This document shows, piece by piece, positions 34,344 to 47,700 of a stretch of DNA of 64,000 bases. Each line of letters opens with the position of its first letter. The first letter of the stretch is position 1. The translations under genes and the position numbers were made by a program. Under the pieces are notes generated by a model. It did no database searches. It was not told the DNA's origin and was given only the letters and a program-made list of their open reading frames with translations. This DNA comes from Gibbula magus (Eukaryota; Mollusca; Gastropoda; Trochida; Trochidae), in contig OW388304.1 in the NCBI GenBank assembly GCA_936450465.1, positions 7,384,700 to 7,448,699 on the forward strand, in the 5' to 3' direction.

Positions 34344-35838
34344 CTGAAGTTATTTCGTTATGTAAGAAACATTTTATAATATATCCGTATTCGAAGTGTT
34401 ATCAATTCTAAAACGTAAAGCACAGCTGTTTTTAACACCACTTGGGTTTGTTCAATATTCCTCTATTGGTGTATTTAAAGAATCAATGAAGGAGTTCTAC
34501 ATGTATCTTATGCTGATGAAAATGTGTTGTGCTTATTCAATTTCTCTATTGGTGTTAAAGACAACAACGATGGAGTTCTATCTCATACAGATGAAATTGT
34601 GTTAATCGCTGAAAATGGGAACCATAGCCATATGTCCCGCTCCCATGAACGTGCATCTGATTTGTATCATGGCGGATGATATTATCACAGACAAAAACCC
34701 TCCAATACCAATGTATTGTGAAACCATTAAGCTGTGGTCGGAACGAGTTAAACATGGTCTTGTTCGTACTGATCCTAGCCTGATGAAGTTACATTTCATC
34801 CCCAAAACCCTCACCGAGGTAGCTTAAGTGGTCATAATATTTCTTTATCAGCCCGAAAGGGTACTTTATAAGATCTAGTGTTGTTATATACCTGTTAAAT
34901 GGTAAGGTATAAGCACGTGGACAAATAGACAAGCAAATCACTAAAGATTGAGTATTGAATGCTTATCTAAATAAATTTAGATCGACTGTTCCATACTATG
35001 TTAATACAGTCGACAATATAAAATTATAAGAATATGTCGATCTAAATTTATTTGGATTTTGGATTTGGATAATTGAACAAAGTCAACCAGACGAACATTT
35101 GAATACATTTTGAAATTGACACCTACCTATCTTAAAACGTCAATCAAACAGTTGCATTTGTAAAACAGAGGGAACCACTTTTAGAATAATCTATATATAA
35201 TTGATCTAAACAATGCTTATTGGAATGAAAGTTGTTGATGCTCTGCGGGTTCTGATATCCGGACCCTCTCTATGTTCAGTATTATTGAAATCTATTGCAA
35301 AAGGAAGTTTTCTGAATTGTCGTGGTTCAAATATTCCAAATCGATATTTCCGACGAGGAAGCCATAACCTCACTACAAGACTAATGAAATATTCAATGCT
35401 ACATGTCGAGAGCAATCTGTCACAATACAATGGAAACATTTATCTGTGGAAATACATTTCTTGAATTATTTACATGCATTTAACTTCAAGAAGAACTCAA
35501 TTCAGTAACAAGACTTCAATCGGTGTGTTTATCAACACAAGATTAATTGCCGATTGTCAATTCATTGGAATTAGATCAAAGTAACTTAATTGATTGTACT
35601 GTTACTTTAATAACGACACGGGTAGATGTGGTGTTACATGTGCTTTGGTTTAGTAAATGGTAACCTTCCAATACTTAGACAGTCATTACTTAGACAACTT
35701 AAAACACGAACAGTTCTGGTTTAGTGCACTGCTAATTGTCAAGCTAATACTTATGCATGAAAACTGAGTAACCCAGAATAATCAAGAAAAACGCCTTAAA
35801 TTTAGAACATGTCATACGAAACATTTTCCATGACTAAA
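34344..35838. other. Upstream of or intron in gene 2; small repeats
   Basis: No exon found. It contains two tandem related blocks at about 34455-34535 and 34545-34610 (shared TCTATTGGTGT and GGAGTTCTA) and a hairpin at 34970-35052 with arms AATAAATTTAGATCGAC and GTCGATCTAAATTTATT. Frames at 34615 and 35213 are not supported. Confidence 0.5.
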
Positions 35839-38800
35839 TATATATAGTTCACGTTAAAACAAACGATCTTGTGTCAGTATATATAGTTCACGTTAAAACA
35901 AAAGATCTTGTGTCAGTATATATAGTTCACGTTAAAACAAAAGATCTTGTGTCAGTATATATAGTTCACGTTAAAACAAACGATCTTGTGTCAGTATATA
36001 TAGTTCACGTTAAAACAAACGATCTTGTGTCAGTATATATATTTCACGTTAAAACAAACGATCTTGTGTCAGTATATATATTTCACGTTAAAACAAAAGA
36101 TCTTGTGTCAGTATATATAGTTCACGTTAAAACAAACGATCTTGTGTCAGTATATATAGTTCACGTTAAAACAAACGATCTTGTGTCAGTATATATATTT
36201 CACGTTAAAACAAAAGATCTTGTGTCAGTATATATAGTTCACGTTAAAACAAACGATCTTGTGTCAGTATATATAGTTCACGTTAAAACAAAAGATCTTG
36301 TGTCAGTATATATAGTTCACGTTAAAACAAACGATCTTGTGTCAGTATATATATTTCACGTTAAAACAAACGATCTTGTGTCAGTATATATATTTCACGT
36401 TAAAACAAAAGATCTTGTGTCAGTATATATATTTCACGTTAAAACAAACGATCTTGTGTCAGTATATATATTTCACGTTAAAACAAAAGATCTTGTGTCA
36501 GTATATATAGTTCACGTTAAAACAAACGATCTTGTGTCAGTATATATATTTCACGTTAAAACAAACGATCTTGTGTCAGTATATATATTTCACGTTAAAA
36601 CAAAAGATCTTGTGTCAGTATATATAGTTCACGTTAAAACAAACGATCTTGTGTCAGTATATATATTTCACGTTAAAACAAAAGATCTTGTGTCAGTATA
36701 TATAGTTCACGTTAAAACAAACGATCTTGTGTCAGTATATATATTTCACGTTAAAACAAACGATCTTGTGTCAGTATATATAGTTCACGTTAAAACAAAC
36801 GATCTTGTGTCAGTATATATATTTCACGTTAAAACAAACGATCTTGTGTCAGTATATATAGTTCACGTTAAAACAAACGATCTTGTGTCAGTATATATAT
36901 TTCACGTTAAAACAAAAGATCTTGTGTCAGTATATATAGTTCACGTTAAAACAAACGATCTTGTGTCAGTATATATATTTCACGTTAAAACAAAAGATCT
37001 TGTGTCAGTATATATATTTCACGTTAAAACAAACGATCTTGTGTCAGTATATATATTTCACGTTAAAACAAAAGATCTTGTGTCAGTATATATAGTTCAC
37101 GTTAAAACAAACGATCTTGTGTCAGTATATATAGTTCACGTTAAAACAAACGATCTTGTGTCAGTATATATATTTCACGTTAAAACAAAAGATCTTGTGT
37201 CAGTATATATAGTTCACGTTAAAACAAACGATCTTGTGTCAGTATATATATTTCACGTTAAAACAAACGATCTTGTGTCAGTATATATATTTCACGTTAA
37301 AACAAAAGATCTTGTGTCAGTATATATAGTTCACGTTAAAACAAACGATCTTGTGTCAGTATATATATTTCACGTTAAAACAAACGATCTTGTGTCAGTA
37401 TATATATTTCACGTTAAAACAAAAGATCTTGTGTCAGTATATATATTTCACGTTAAAACAAACGATCTTGTGTCAGTATATATATTTCACGTTAAAACAA
37501 AAGATCTTGTGTCAGTATATATAGTTCACGTTAAAACAAACGATCTTGTGTCAGTATATATATTTCACGTTAAAACAAACGATCTTGTGTCAGTATATAT
37601 ATTTCACGTTAAAACAAAAGATCTTGTGTCAGTATATATAGTTCACGTTAAAACAAACGATCTTGTGTCAGTATATATATTTCACGTTAAAACAAAAGAT
37701 CTTGTGTCAGTATATATAGTTCACGTTAAAACAAACGATCTTGTGTCAGTATATATATTTCACGTTAAAACAAACGATCTTGTGTCAGTATATATAGTTC
37801 ACGTTAAAACAAACGATCTTGTGTCAGTATATATAGTTCACGTTAAAACAAACGATCTTGTGTCAGTATATATATTTCACGTTAAAACAAAAGATCTTGT
37901 GTCAGTATATATATTTCACGTTAAAACAAACGATCTTGTGTCAGTATATATATTTCACGTTAAAACAAAAGATCTTGTGTCAGTATATATAGTTCACGTT
38001 AAAACAAACGATCTTGTGTCAGTATATATAGTTCACGTTAAAACAAACGATCTTGTGTCAGTATATATATTTCACGTTAAAACAAAAGATCTTGTGTCAG
38101 TATATATAGTTCACGTTAAAACAAACGATCTTGTGTCAGTATATATATTTCACTTTAAAACAAACGATCTTGTGTCAGTATATATATTTCACGTTAAAAC
38201 AAAAGATCTTGTGTCAGTATATATAGTTCACGTTAAAACAAACGATCTTGTGTCAGTATATATATTTCACGTTAAAACAAACGATCTTGTGTCAGTATAT
38301 ATATTTCACGTTAAAACAAAAGATCTTGTGTCAGTATATATAGTTCACGTTAAAACAAACGATCTTGTGTCAGTATATATATTTCACGTTAAAACAAAAG
38401 ATCTTGTGTCAGTATATATAGTTCACGTTAAAACAAACGATCTTGTGTCAGTATATATAGTTCACGTTAAAACAAACGATCTTGTGTCAGTATATATATT
38501 TCACGTTAAAACAAAAGATCTTGTGTCAGTATATATATTTCACATTAAAACAAACGATCTTGTGTCAGTATATATATTTCACGTTAAAACAAAAGATCTT
38601 GTGTCAGTATATATAGTTCACGTTAAAACAAACGATCTTGTGTCAGTATATATATTTCACGTTAAAACAAACGATCTTGTGTCAGTATATATATTTCACG
38701 TTAAAACAAAAGATCTTGTGTCAGTATATATAGTTCACGTTAAAACAAACGATCTTGTGTCAGTATATATATTTCACGTTAAAACAAAAGATCTTGTGTC

Positions 38801-39508
38801 AATATATATATTTCACGTTAAAACAAACGATCTTGTGTCAGTATATATATTTCACGTTAAAACAAACGATCTTGTGTCAGTATATATATTTCACGTTAAA
38901 ACAAACGATCTTGTGTCAGTATATATATTTCACGTTAAAACAAACGATCTTGTGTCAGTATATATATTTCACGTTAAAACAAACGATCTTGTGTCAGTAT
39001 ATATAGTTCACGTTAAAACAAAAGATCTTGTGTCAATATATATATTTCACGTTAAAACAAATGATCTTGTGTCAGTATATATATTTCACGATAAAACAAA
39101 AGATCTTGTGTCAATATATATATTTCACGTTAAAACAAACGATCTTGTGTCAGTATATATATTTCACGTTAAAACAAAAGATCTTGTGTCAGTATATATA
39201 TTTCACGTTAAAACAAACGATCTTGTGTCAGTATATATATTTCACGTTAAAACAAACGATCTTGTGTCAGTATATATATTTCACGTTAAAACAAAAGATG
39301 TTGTGTCAGTTTATATATTTCACGTTAGAACAAAGGATATTGTGTCAGTATATATATTTCACGTTAAAACAAAAGATCTTGTGTCAGTATATATATTTCA
39401 CGTTAAAACAAACGATCTTGTGTCAGTATATATATTTCACGTTAAAACAAAGGATATTGTGTCAGTATATATATTTCACGTTAAAACAAACGATCTTGTG
39501 TCAGTATC
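35839..39508. repeat. 39-bp minisatellite, about 94 copies
   Basis: The unit starts ATATATAGTTCACGTTAAAA and continues CAAACGATCTTGTGTCAGT. Two positions switch independently: G/T in AG/ATTCACG and C/A in AAACGATC/AAAAGATC. Over most of the array nothing else changes; the last 15 or so units also carry odd substitutions. Since 39 is 13 codons, one plus frame stays open for 1,225 codons with the period VSVYIVHVKTNDL. This is a property of the period, not evidence of a protein. The GTTCAC and TTTCAC variants also decide whether a second frame is open. Confidence 0.98.
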
Positions 39509-39657
39509 TAGCACACATAGGCGGATCCATAGGTGGTCCAGGTATTGAAAATAGGGGGAAGCGGAGGTCACCAAAGGGAATCATCAACGGATTTTATAAA
39601 GAGGTCGGGGTTCACCCGGATATCACAATTGTTGTTAAAGATTTTACCCGCTCTGTT

Positions 39658-39870
39658 GTGCTCCAAATTGTAATAAATGCTCCAAATTGTAATACCTGCT
39701 CCAAATTGTAATAAAAACTGCTCCAAATTGTAATACTTGCTCCAAATTGTAATAAAAACTGCTCCAAATTGTAATAACTCGATTTTCGTAAAACGTACTG
39801 TCAAGCTGCTCCAAATTGTAATAAAAAGTGCTCCAAATTGTAATAACTGCTCCAAATTGTAATAACTGTG
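39658..39870 (+). repeat. Left terminal inverted repeat of the 4.9-kb element
   Basis: Nine copies of the 18-bp motif separated by A-rich or TG spacers, with a spacer block GATTTTCGTAAAACGTACTG. The translated minus frame (MEQLLQFGALFITIW...) matches the plus frame at 44338 almost residue for residue, confirming it is the same sequence inverted. Confidence 0.92.
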
Positions 39871-39939
39871 GTGAAGCTACATCTCGTGTTGCTGAAAATT
39901 AAAATATATAGAGTTGATGACAAGAAGATCTGATACAGA

Positions 39940-41620
39940 TGAAGATACAAGAGTTTATGTAGATGTTGATAAGATGTAAATCGACATGTAGATGAAGGTG
40001 ATGATTTCGATCTTGATGTATGTATTGATGTACAGCATGATGTTGATGTAAATATAGGCGTTGATGTAGATATAGATATAGGCATTGATATAGATGTAGA
40101 TATAACTGTTGATGTAGCGGTAGACAACTTGATGTAGATAACAGACTTGATGTGGATGTAGATGTAGACGAATATAAGCCTGCTAATAACATTTAAATGT
40201 AGATATGTAGATGTGATCTTTTTAGATGTATATGTAAGATAAGACAAAGGTTTTATGTGTACAACAAAACCCGATACAGAGGTAAGACTTGTAATAACAT
40301 GAGTGAAGCTAATAACATTTAAATGTAGATACAAATGAATGTAAATGCTTAGATATAGATGTATGCGTAGCTGTAGTTGCAGATAAATTGTATATGCCAT
40401 TTTATATGTTATTGTAGGTGTAAATGTAGATGTGATCTTGACGTAATTGTTGATATTAATTTTAGTTGTATTTTGTTTTAGATGTATATGTACGATGAGG
40501 CACAAGTCTTATGTGTACAACAAAACCCGATTCAGAGGTTATGCCTTGTAGTAACATGAGTGAAGTTATATCTCATGTTGAGAATAATTAATTTGTAAGT
40601 GTTGATATAGATATCGATATATAAGTTGATGCATATGTAGAAATAACTGATGTAGATGTAGATGTAGACACAGATGTAGGTGTATATACAGACGTAAATG
40701 AACAGGATGTGGGTGATGATTGCGAAGTAGATATTGGTATAGATGTTGTCATAGATGTAAATATATTGTTTAATGTAGAAATAAAAGGCTTAGATAAGTA
40801 GATGTAGAAGTACGTGTTACTGTATGTATAAATAGAGATTAAGAAGCAACGGTTGACGTTGGCTAATATATTTAGTTGTAAATGAACAGATGTAGATGTA
40901 GATCTTCGTGGTGTTGTGAATAAATATATAGGTGTGAAGTAGTAGTAGTAGCAGTGGGGTTTACATGAAAAGATGTAAATTCTGATATAAGAGTCGATGT
41001 AGATGTAGATGCAAGGGCTGGTGTAGATGAACATGTAAGATTTGATGTAGATGTGACAGTTGATGTAGATGTTAATATGAAAGTTGATGTAAATGTAAGA
41101 ATTGATGTAGATGATGATGTAAGATATGATGTTGATGTAAGCGGTGATGTAGATGTAGATGTAAGAGTTGAATGAGATGTGGATATATAAAACTTGATTG
41201 AGATATGGATATAAGAGTTGATGTAGATTTATGTGTATGAGGTGATGTAAATGTAGATGTAAGAGTAGATGTAGATGTAGAGGTAAGAATTGATGTAGAT
41301 GTAAGCAGTGATGGAGATGTAGGTGTAAATGTAAAAGTTGATACAGATATTGAGAGAATTGATGTACATATAAAAGTTGATTGAGATATGGATATAAGAG
41401 TAGATGTAGATGTAAGAGTTGATGTAGGTGTAGACGTAAGAGTTGATGAAGATAAAGATGTAAGTGTTCATTTGAGGTAGATATAAGAGCTGATAAAGAT
41501 ATAGAAAGAGTAAATGTTGATATAAGAGTTGAAATAGAAATAGATATAGATATAATGTAGATGTATATTTGAGTTGACATGAGTTGTCGTAGATATAGAT
41601 GTTGAAGTAGACAGAATTAC
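39940..41620. repeat. Degenerate GATGTA-type simple repeat
   Basis: Long purine-rich runs of GATGTAGATGTAGATG-like hexamers with GATGTAAGAGTT interruptions. They create spurious minus-strand frames rich in Ser, Thr, Tyr and Ile. The shared block AACAAAACCCGAT-CAGAGGT-AGACTTGTA at 40265 and 40520 shows an internal 240-bp duplication. Confidence 0.85.
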
Positions 41621-41819
41621 AAATGAATAATAGATAGGTGTTGCTTTAGAACAGAACAGATTATGCGAAGATGTAGATGCAAATGCAGTTGTATGTGTAA
41701 ATGCAGTAAGTTGAATGTAATATTCCTGATTGTCGTATATGTATACTGTCATCAAAAACAAACTACAATATCAGATATTTATATTGTTGATTACAATTTT
41801 GATCAAGTATTACATTTAG

Positions 41820-43140
41820 GAGCAAGCCTTTGCTCCAAATTGTAATAACTGCTCCAAATTGTAATAACAGCTCCAAATAGCATTTACAAGTGTAAATACC
41901 TGAAAACTAGTTGTAATGTTTTGATGATGACAATGGTAAATATAATATCAATACAGATTTATTTATGCCTACAGCCTTTGGTTTTTGCATAGACAAATAA
42001 AAGCCTAATGCGACTGAAATGAGTTCTTCTTTTACACTTAAATGACATAAAAATTCATTCGGTCATCAACCTGGTAATGTCATTAATTTTCAAATAATGA
42101 CGTGTAAGTCAAATGGATCTTATTCCGAATTTTGTCCGTTTGGATATTTTTGGTCACATGATATTGGATTTATGGAGCTTTTGCTCCAAATTGTAATAAC
42201 TGTTCCAAATTGTAATAACAGCTCCAAATTTCACTCAACAGTGTAAATACCCAAAATTTGGTTGTATTATTATGATGATGATAGTCACAATGGTACCTCT
42301 GATAACAATAAAGTTTTGTTTATGCCTACAGCATTTCTATTTTTGGTCACATAATGTTGAATTTATGAGCATTATTACAATTTGGAGCAGTTATTACAAT
42401 TTGGAGCAAGCCTTTGCTCCAAATTGTAATAACAACTCCAAATTGCACTAAACAGTGTAAATACCCAAAATTTGGTTGTAGTATTATGCTGATGATAGTC
42501 ACAATGGTACCTCTGATAACAATAAAGTTTTGTTTATGCCTACAGCATTTCTATTTTTGGTCACATGATATTGAATTTGTGAGCATTATTACAATTTGGA
42601 GCAGTTATTACAATTTGGAGCAAGCCTTTGCTCCAAATTGTAATAACTGCTCCAAATTGTAATAACAACACCAAATTGCACTAAACAGTGTAAATACCCA
42701 AAATTTGGTTGTAGGTTTATGATGATGATAGTCACAATGGTACCTCTGATAACAATAAAGTTTTGTTTATGCCTACAGCATTTCTATTTTTGGTCACATG
42801 ATATTGAATTTATGAGCATTATTACAATTTGGAGCAGTTATTACAATTTGGAGCAAGCCTTTGCTCCAAATTGTAATAACTGCTCCAAATTGTAATAACA
42901 ACTCCAAATTGCACTAAACAGTGTAAATACCCAAAATTTGGTTGTAGTATTATGATGATGATAGTCACAATGGTACATCTGATATTAATAAACGTTTTTT
43001 AATGCCTACAGCATTTCTATTTTTGGTCACATGCTCTTGAATTTATGAGCATTATTACAATTTGGAGCAGTTATTACAATTTGGAGCAAGCCTTTGCTCC
43101 AAATTGTAATAACTGCTCCAAATTGTAATAACAGCTCCGA
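41820..43140. repeat. Six tandem motif-bounded units in the core of the element
   Basis: Units begin near 41826, 42178, 42411, 42626, 42866 and 43089. Each starts with two or three copies of CTCCAAATTGTAATAAC and ends with inverted copies (GTTATTACAATTTGGAG), so each unit is itself a miniature inverted-repeat element. The shared interior has AGTGTAAATACCCAAAATTT and GATGATAGTCACAATGGTAC. Confidence 0.9.
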
Positions 43141-44329
43141 ATTGCACTAAATAGTGTTAATACCCCAAATTCGGTTGTAGTATTATGATGAAGATAGTGA
43201 TAATGGTACATCTGATATCAATAGAGTTTTTGTTAATACCTACAGCATTTCGTTTCGCACAAAGAAATTAAGACCGACAGCGACTAAAATGAGTTCTTGT
43301 TTTACATTTGAATGATATAAAAACATCATTCGGTCATCAACTTGGCAATGTCATTAATTTATAAATAATAACATGAAAGTCAAAAAGATCTTATTCGGCG
43401 TTGTGTCCGTTTGATCCACACCTACACATCTAAACCACTCTTTATTTATAATTCATATCCACATTACATCAACAGTTACATCTGCATCAGAACCTAAGTA
43501 CCCATTATACATTAACAATTACATACTCATCCCCGTCATGTCCACGTATACATGAACATGTACATCGTGATATACAGAGCTCTACATCTTCATATTCAGC
43601 TTGATAATCAGGACATTTTACATCTCCATGTCCTTCAACGTTAACATGGCTACGTCTGCGTCTACATTAACATATACAACTTCATCTACAACTTCATCTA
43701 TACGTATATGTCAACTTAAATATGTAAATCGTAATCAACATCAACATCTACATGCATATAGATACAACTTTCGTGTATATCAACCTTACTGTTTACACAA
43801 AATCAATCTTAAAATCAATACAAGCAGACATAGTCTACTATAAGTGGAAACCTGTTACAGAAATATGTATTGAACAATGATTGTGAAGCTTAATGCTATA
43901 ATAAATCCTAAATCACTAATTAGTTATTAATTCATGCTACAGAAGGAAATGTACTTCCCACAACAGAATACTGTCTATCTAAAAATAACCAAGTTCTGTT
44001 CCGGAAGCAATATTGTAGAACGCATTTCGTATTTTGCTCGGGAATCAAGATGTAGATGTTTTTCCATGGCTAAAAATAAAATTCAAAAGAAGTTAACAAC
44101 CCCAAAAGGAACATCTTGATATGATGATTGCTCCGGACAGACAGACGGACTGAGGTCATTTCCTTATCCATTAATATTATTTCGTTAACACGGGGGATAA
44201 TAACAATCTTCATAAACATTGTAATTACCATTATCAAAACGAACACCGAATCAATGATCACCATAAAACCAAAATCGTCAAATAATCAGAACTAAAGATA
44301 TTTAAGCTTACATCGCCTTTATCTGTGTT

Positions 44330-44535
44330 ATTACAATTTGGAGCAGTTATTACAATTTGGAGCACTTTTTATTACAATTTGGAGCAGCTTGACAGTACGT
44401 TTTTCGAAAATGTGGTTATTACAATTTGGAGCAGTTTTTATTACAATTTGGAGCAGGTATTACAATTTGGAGCAGTTTTTATTACAATTTGGAGCAGGTA
44501 TTACAATTTGGAGCAATTATTACAATTTGGAGCAC
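44330..44535 (-). repeat. Right terminal inverted repeat of the 4.9-kb element
   Basis: Mirror of 39658-39870 with the same spacer order. Homology stops at GGAGCAC (44535), which fixes the element's end. Confidence 0.92.
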
Positions 44536-44729
44536 TACACGTGTAGCCCTCAGCTATAGAAACTCTAGATGCGCACAATATACTCTTATGAATGGATCTT
44601 TTGCTATTTTGATTTTGCCAAGAACTTGTTGTCGGTTATCGTTGCTCAGTACGATTAGGCCAAGTGTTAATTTGAAATTGAATCCATGGTTATTAAAGTA
44701 AGTAATGTTGTTAAACATTGGCATGGCAT

Positions 44730-47700
44730 CCCCATGACGGTCATCGTCAACGTATTGCCTTCTACCTCAGTGCTATGAAATGAGTATGTTTCTATATATT
44801 TCGTGATGGCGACTGTCATCATCGGGACAGTGTAAAGCTTGGATAACACTTGTATACATGTATGGAATACTAAATGATGTCCCGTTTATGAAACGAGTAA
44901 ATGGTTTCAAATTGGTATTTAAACGAGGACGAGTTTAGTTTTTTATTTATTACTCAATGATATAAATAGCGTTGAATTGCAAGATAATCGTTGTTAGTGA
45001 CGCTCACTTGCAAATAGGTCACCAGCTATTGCAGCCGCGTGGCTAACATTGTGACGTCAACAAAAAACGACTAAGATGTCACGCTCCGATTATGACGTTA
45101 CGGCAGTACGCGGTGGTTTCACACATGTGTGTAACCAACTCATTGTTATCTAATGAGTTATCTCACCACGGATGAGTAATAAATATTCATAACTTGTCTC
45201 CATCTCCTAGCGTCACCATGCGACAGTTTAATATGTTAAGAGTATCTCCCTAAAAACAATAGCGAACAAGAACGACATTCTTTTACAATAAATATTGACA
45301 ATTAAAGCATATTCTGATCTTTGAATGAGCACATTGTATTGTTTCTCGCTGCTAAAATAAAGGCTATAGCACGTCCACAGGATCCATGCGTGTGACTCAG
45401 TACACATAATTCAATATGATGTTTATCTTTTAAAAGTTCTTAACACACATCATTCAATGCATGTTGTATCATTTACATTAGATATTGATAGTTTTTAATA
45501 TGAAAATGATCGAATTTCTACGAATAATTGCTGGAAATCAAAGGGCATATAATAATTAATGTGTTAGTCTGTTGAAAGTAATGGATTCAGATTTCAAACA
45601 ATTTCATCTGCATAGCATATAACTCTTCGTTGATGTGTTTTACCCCAATAGAAAGAAAAATAGAAATCTTAAGAATAGGATCATCATACATATCAAACCA
45701 AATTGGTAATAATGAGCAGCCTTGCTTTACACCAAACTGAACATCGAATAGAAGCGCTTATCTTCCAATTTTAAAGTAATTGACACAATTTTGTGAGCAC
45801 TATCAATGCATGCTTTTAACACGATAAGATCAAATCACATGTTAACTTTTATGGATACTCAAATTCTTTATTCTGATTGACAACGACATTAGTATCTATG
45901 TCAAAACGTCGCTTACAAAGAATATACAAATTGTGTGTCCACAAAATTGATTGTCCTTCTTCATCACCTCAACGTCTACTATGCCCATCAAAGATGTTAC
46001 ATGTCATGATGTTTACATATTTTTCAAAAATAGTGATAACGTTCCAAATACGAATCATCAAGGTTTTTATAACATCATCTGAATATGTGATTAGAAATAC
46101 TTGCCTTTTAGATAGTAAACACATGTAACATGGTTAGGTAGTGTTATCCCAAATATAACCATGTTATATCTGAATACTTACTAGAGACTATTACCCGAGG
46201 AAGTGTGTAATATGATTTTTACGAAACGAGTGTGAATTTTTGTACTGCCAGAGCGAGAGCGAGGTCTATACAAAAATTTGCACGAGTTTTGTAAAAGGCA
46301 TATGGCACACTTTCAAGTGTAATAATTTCTTTATTACCCATTCTGTGCCGTTTCATTCACATAAAGGTAGACAGAAAACGACCAACTTCACTTGCGACGG
46401 CAAGCTACAGTTACGTAACGAACATCACAGACGAAACAATACGGGAAGTCGCGGTGAAACAATGGTTGCTAGGCAAACGTGATATGTGCACATGTGCTCA
46501 TATCAATAATATCAACTCGGTTATTTTATTCAACCATATGGGTAATAAATGTGTTTATAAGAAGCTGCACCAAATATCTTAAACCTCATGCGCAGTTATG
46601 TTCACATAAAATATCATGCATTAGGAAATACCAACTACCAGGGTTATGACAGAATACAACCAGATTTTAAACATTATTAAAACCTCATGTGTAGTTTACT
46701 CACAATTATCAATCTATTGTAACGATATATTGATTTTACTTTGTAAGTGTGTGGTAATGTAATATGTACCACAGTATGGTACTATTAACTTTATGATTTG
46801 TATTTTATTTTTATTTTTTATTTCAATTGTATCAGTAAACTTGGACAGCAACGCAAAATCAGGTGACACGACAAAACCCAATTTCTAAACTACAAAACAA
46901 AAACCTGTGTCCAATGAATTAACAAATACCACCAGTAATTATAATTTCATAAATACACAGAAACCCGACGATCATTCGAGGTTCCCTAAATTAATCAAAA
47001 TAGTTTATGGACTCAGACACTCACCTTCAGACGCCCAACAGAAATGTGTCTGGTCTGTGAGAATGTATGTCAAGCAATGAACTAGTGGAAGTGTATTGAC
47101 TCATGGAAACTTTACAACGACACTAGATTGACACTCCTCATTAACGCACAACCACTAGACCCAGTCGTCTCATTATTCATTAAGAGTAATTTCCTTTTGC
47201 TATAGCAACACGGGTCCTCAGGAACACAACAAAGTCATCAGTGGCAGTTTAAAGTTTTGCCAGCGAGGAACATCAAACTGTGGTCCTTTAAATGTAACAA
47301 TAATTGCCTTAAGTATCTTCATGATATACACATATGCAGGAAAAATAAATCTATGTTATTTTATAATGGATAGAGACGAAACATTCACCCGCCTCAAATA
47401 TTGTATTGATATCTTTTACATTGTCTCAAATACTTAATGTAACAAGTATTGTCGTAAGTATCTCCCTTATATACATATGCTAGAAGAAAATCAATCTATG
47501 TTATGTAACAATGGATAGAAACGAAACATTCACCCGCCTCAAATATTGTATTGACATCTTTTACATTGTCTCAAATACTTAATGAAACAAGTATTGCCGT
47601 AAATATCTCCCTTATATACATATGCTGGAAGAAATACAATCTATGTTATGTAACAAAGGATAGAAACGAAACATTCTCCCGTTTCACATTCACATTTTAC

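Larger units (their letters stand above)
39658..44535. mobile_element. Large fold-back element (4.9 kb) built on an 18-bp motif
   Basis: The ends are inverted repeats of about 210 bases (39658-39870 and 44330-44535). Each is an irregular array of TGCTCCAAATTGTAATAA, with the same order of spacers and the same non-repeat insert (CTTGACAGTACGTTTT) in both. Inside, left 39940-41620 is a degenerate GATGTA-rich stretch and right 43440-43770 is CATCTACATCAAC-like, i.e. the mirror orientation. The core is an array of six motif-bounded units. No transposase is encoded; target duplication is unclear. Confidence 0.88.

Noticed and set aside
34450..34620. A possible reverse-transcriptase remnant (TDEIVLIAENG-like reading)
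   Set aside because: Only about ten residues resemble the motif following YADD, with no neighbouring RT motifs and a different reading in the tandem sister block.
35871..39548. A 1,225-codon plus-strand frame of 13-residue repeats
   Set aside because: The 39-bp period is a multiple of three, so a frame free of stops stays open through the whole array. No splice sites, start context or non-repeat domain supports a protein.
39801..41580. Long minus-strand frames rich in Ser, Thr, Tyr and Ile
   Set aside because: They come from the degenerate GATGTA hexamer repeat, again a multiple of three.
41820..43140. Regular 18-bp repeats considered as a CRISPR array
   Set aside because: Repeats occur in both orientations, spacers are variable in length and share sequence, there are no cas genes and the genome is eukaryotic.
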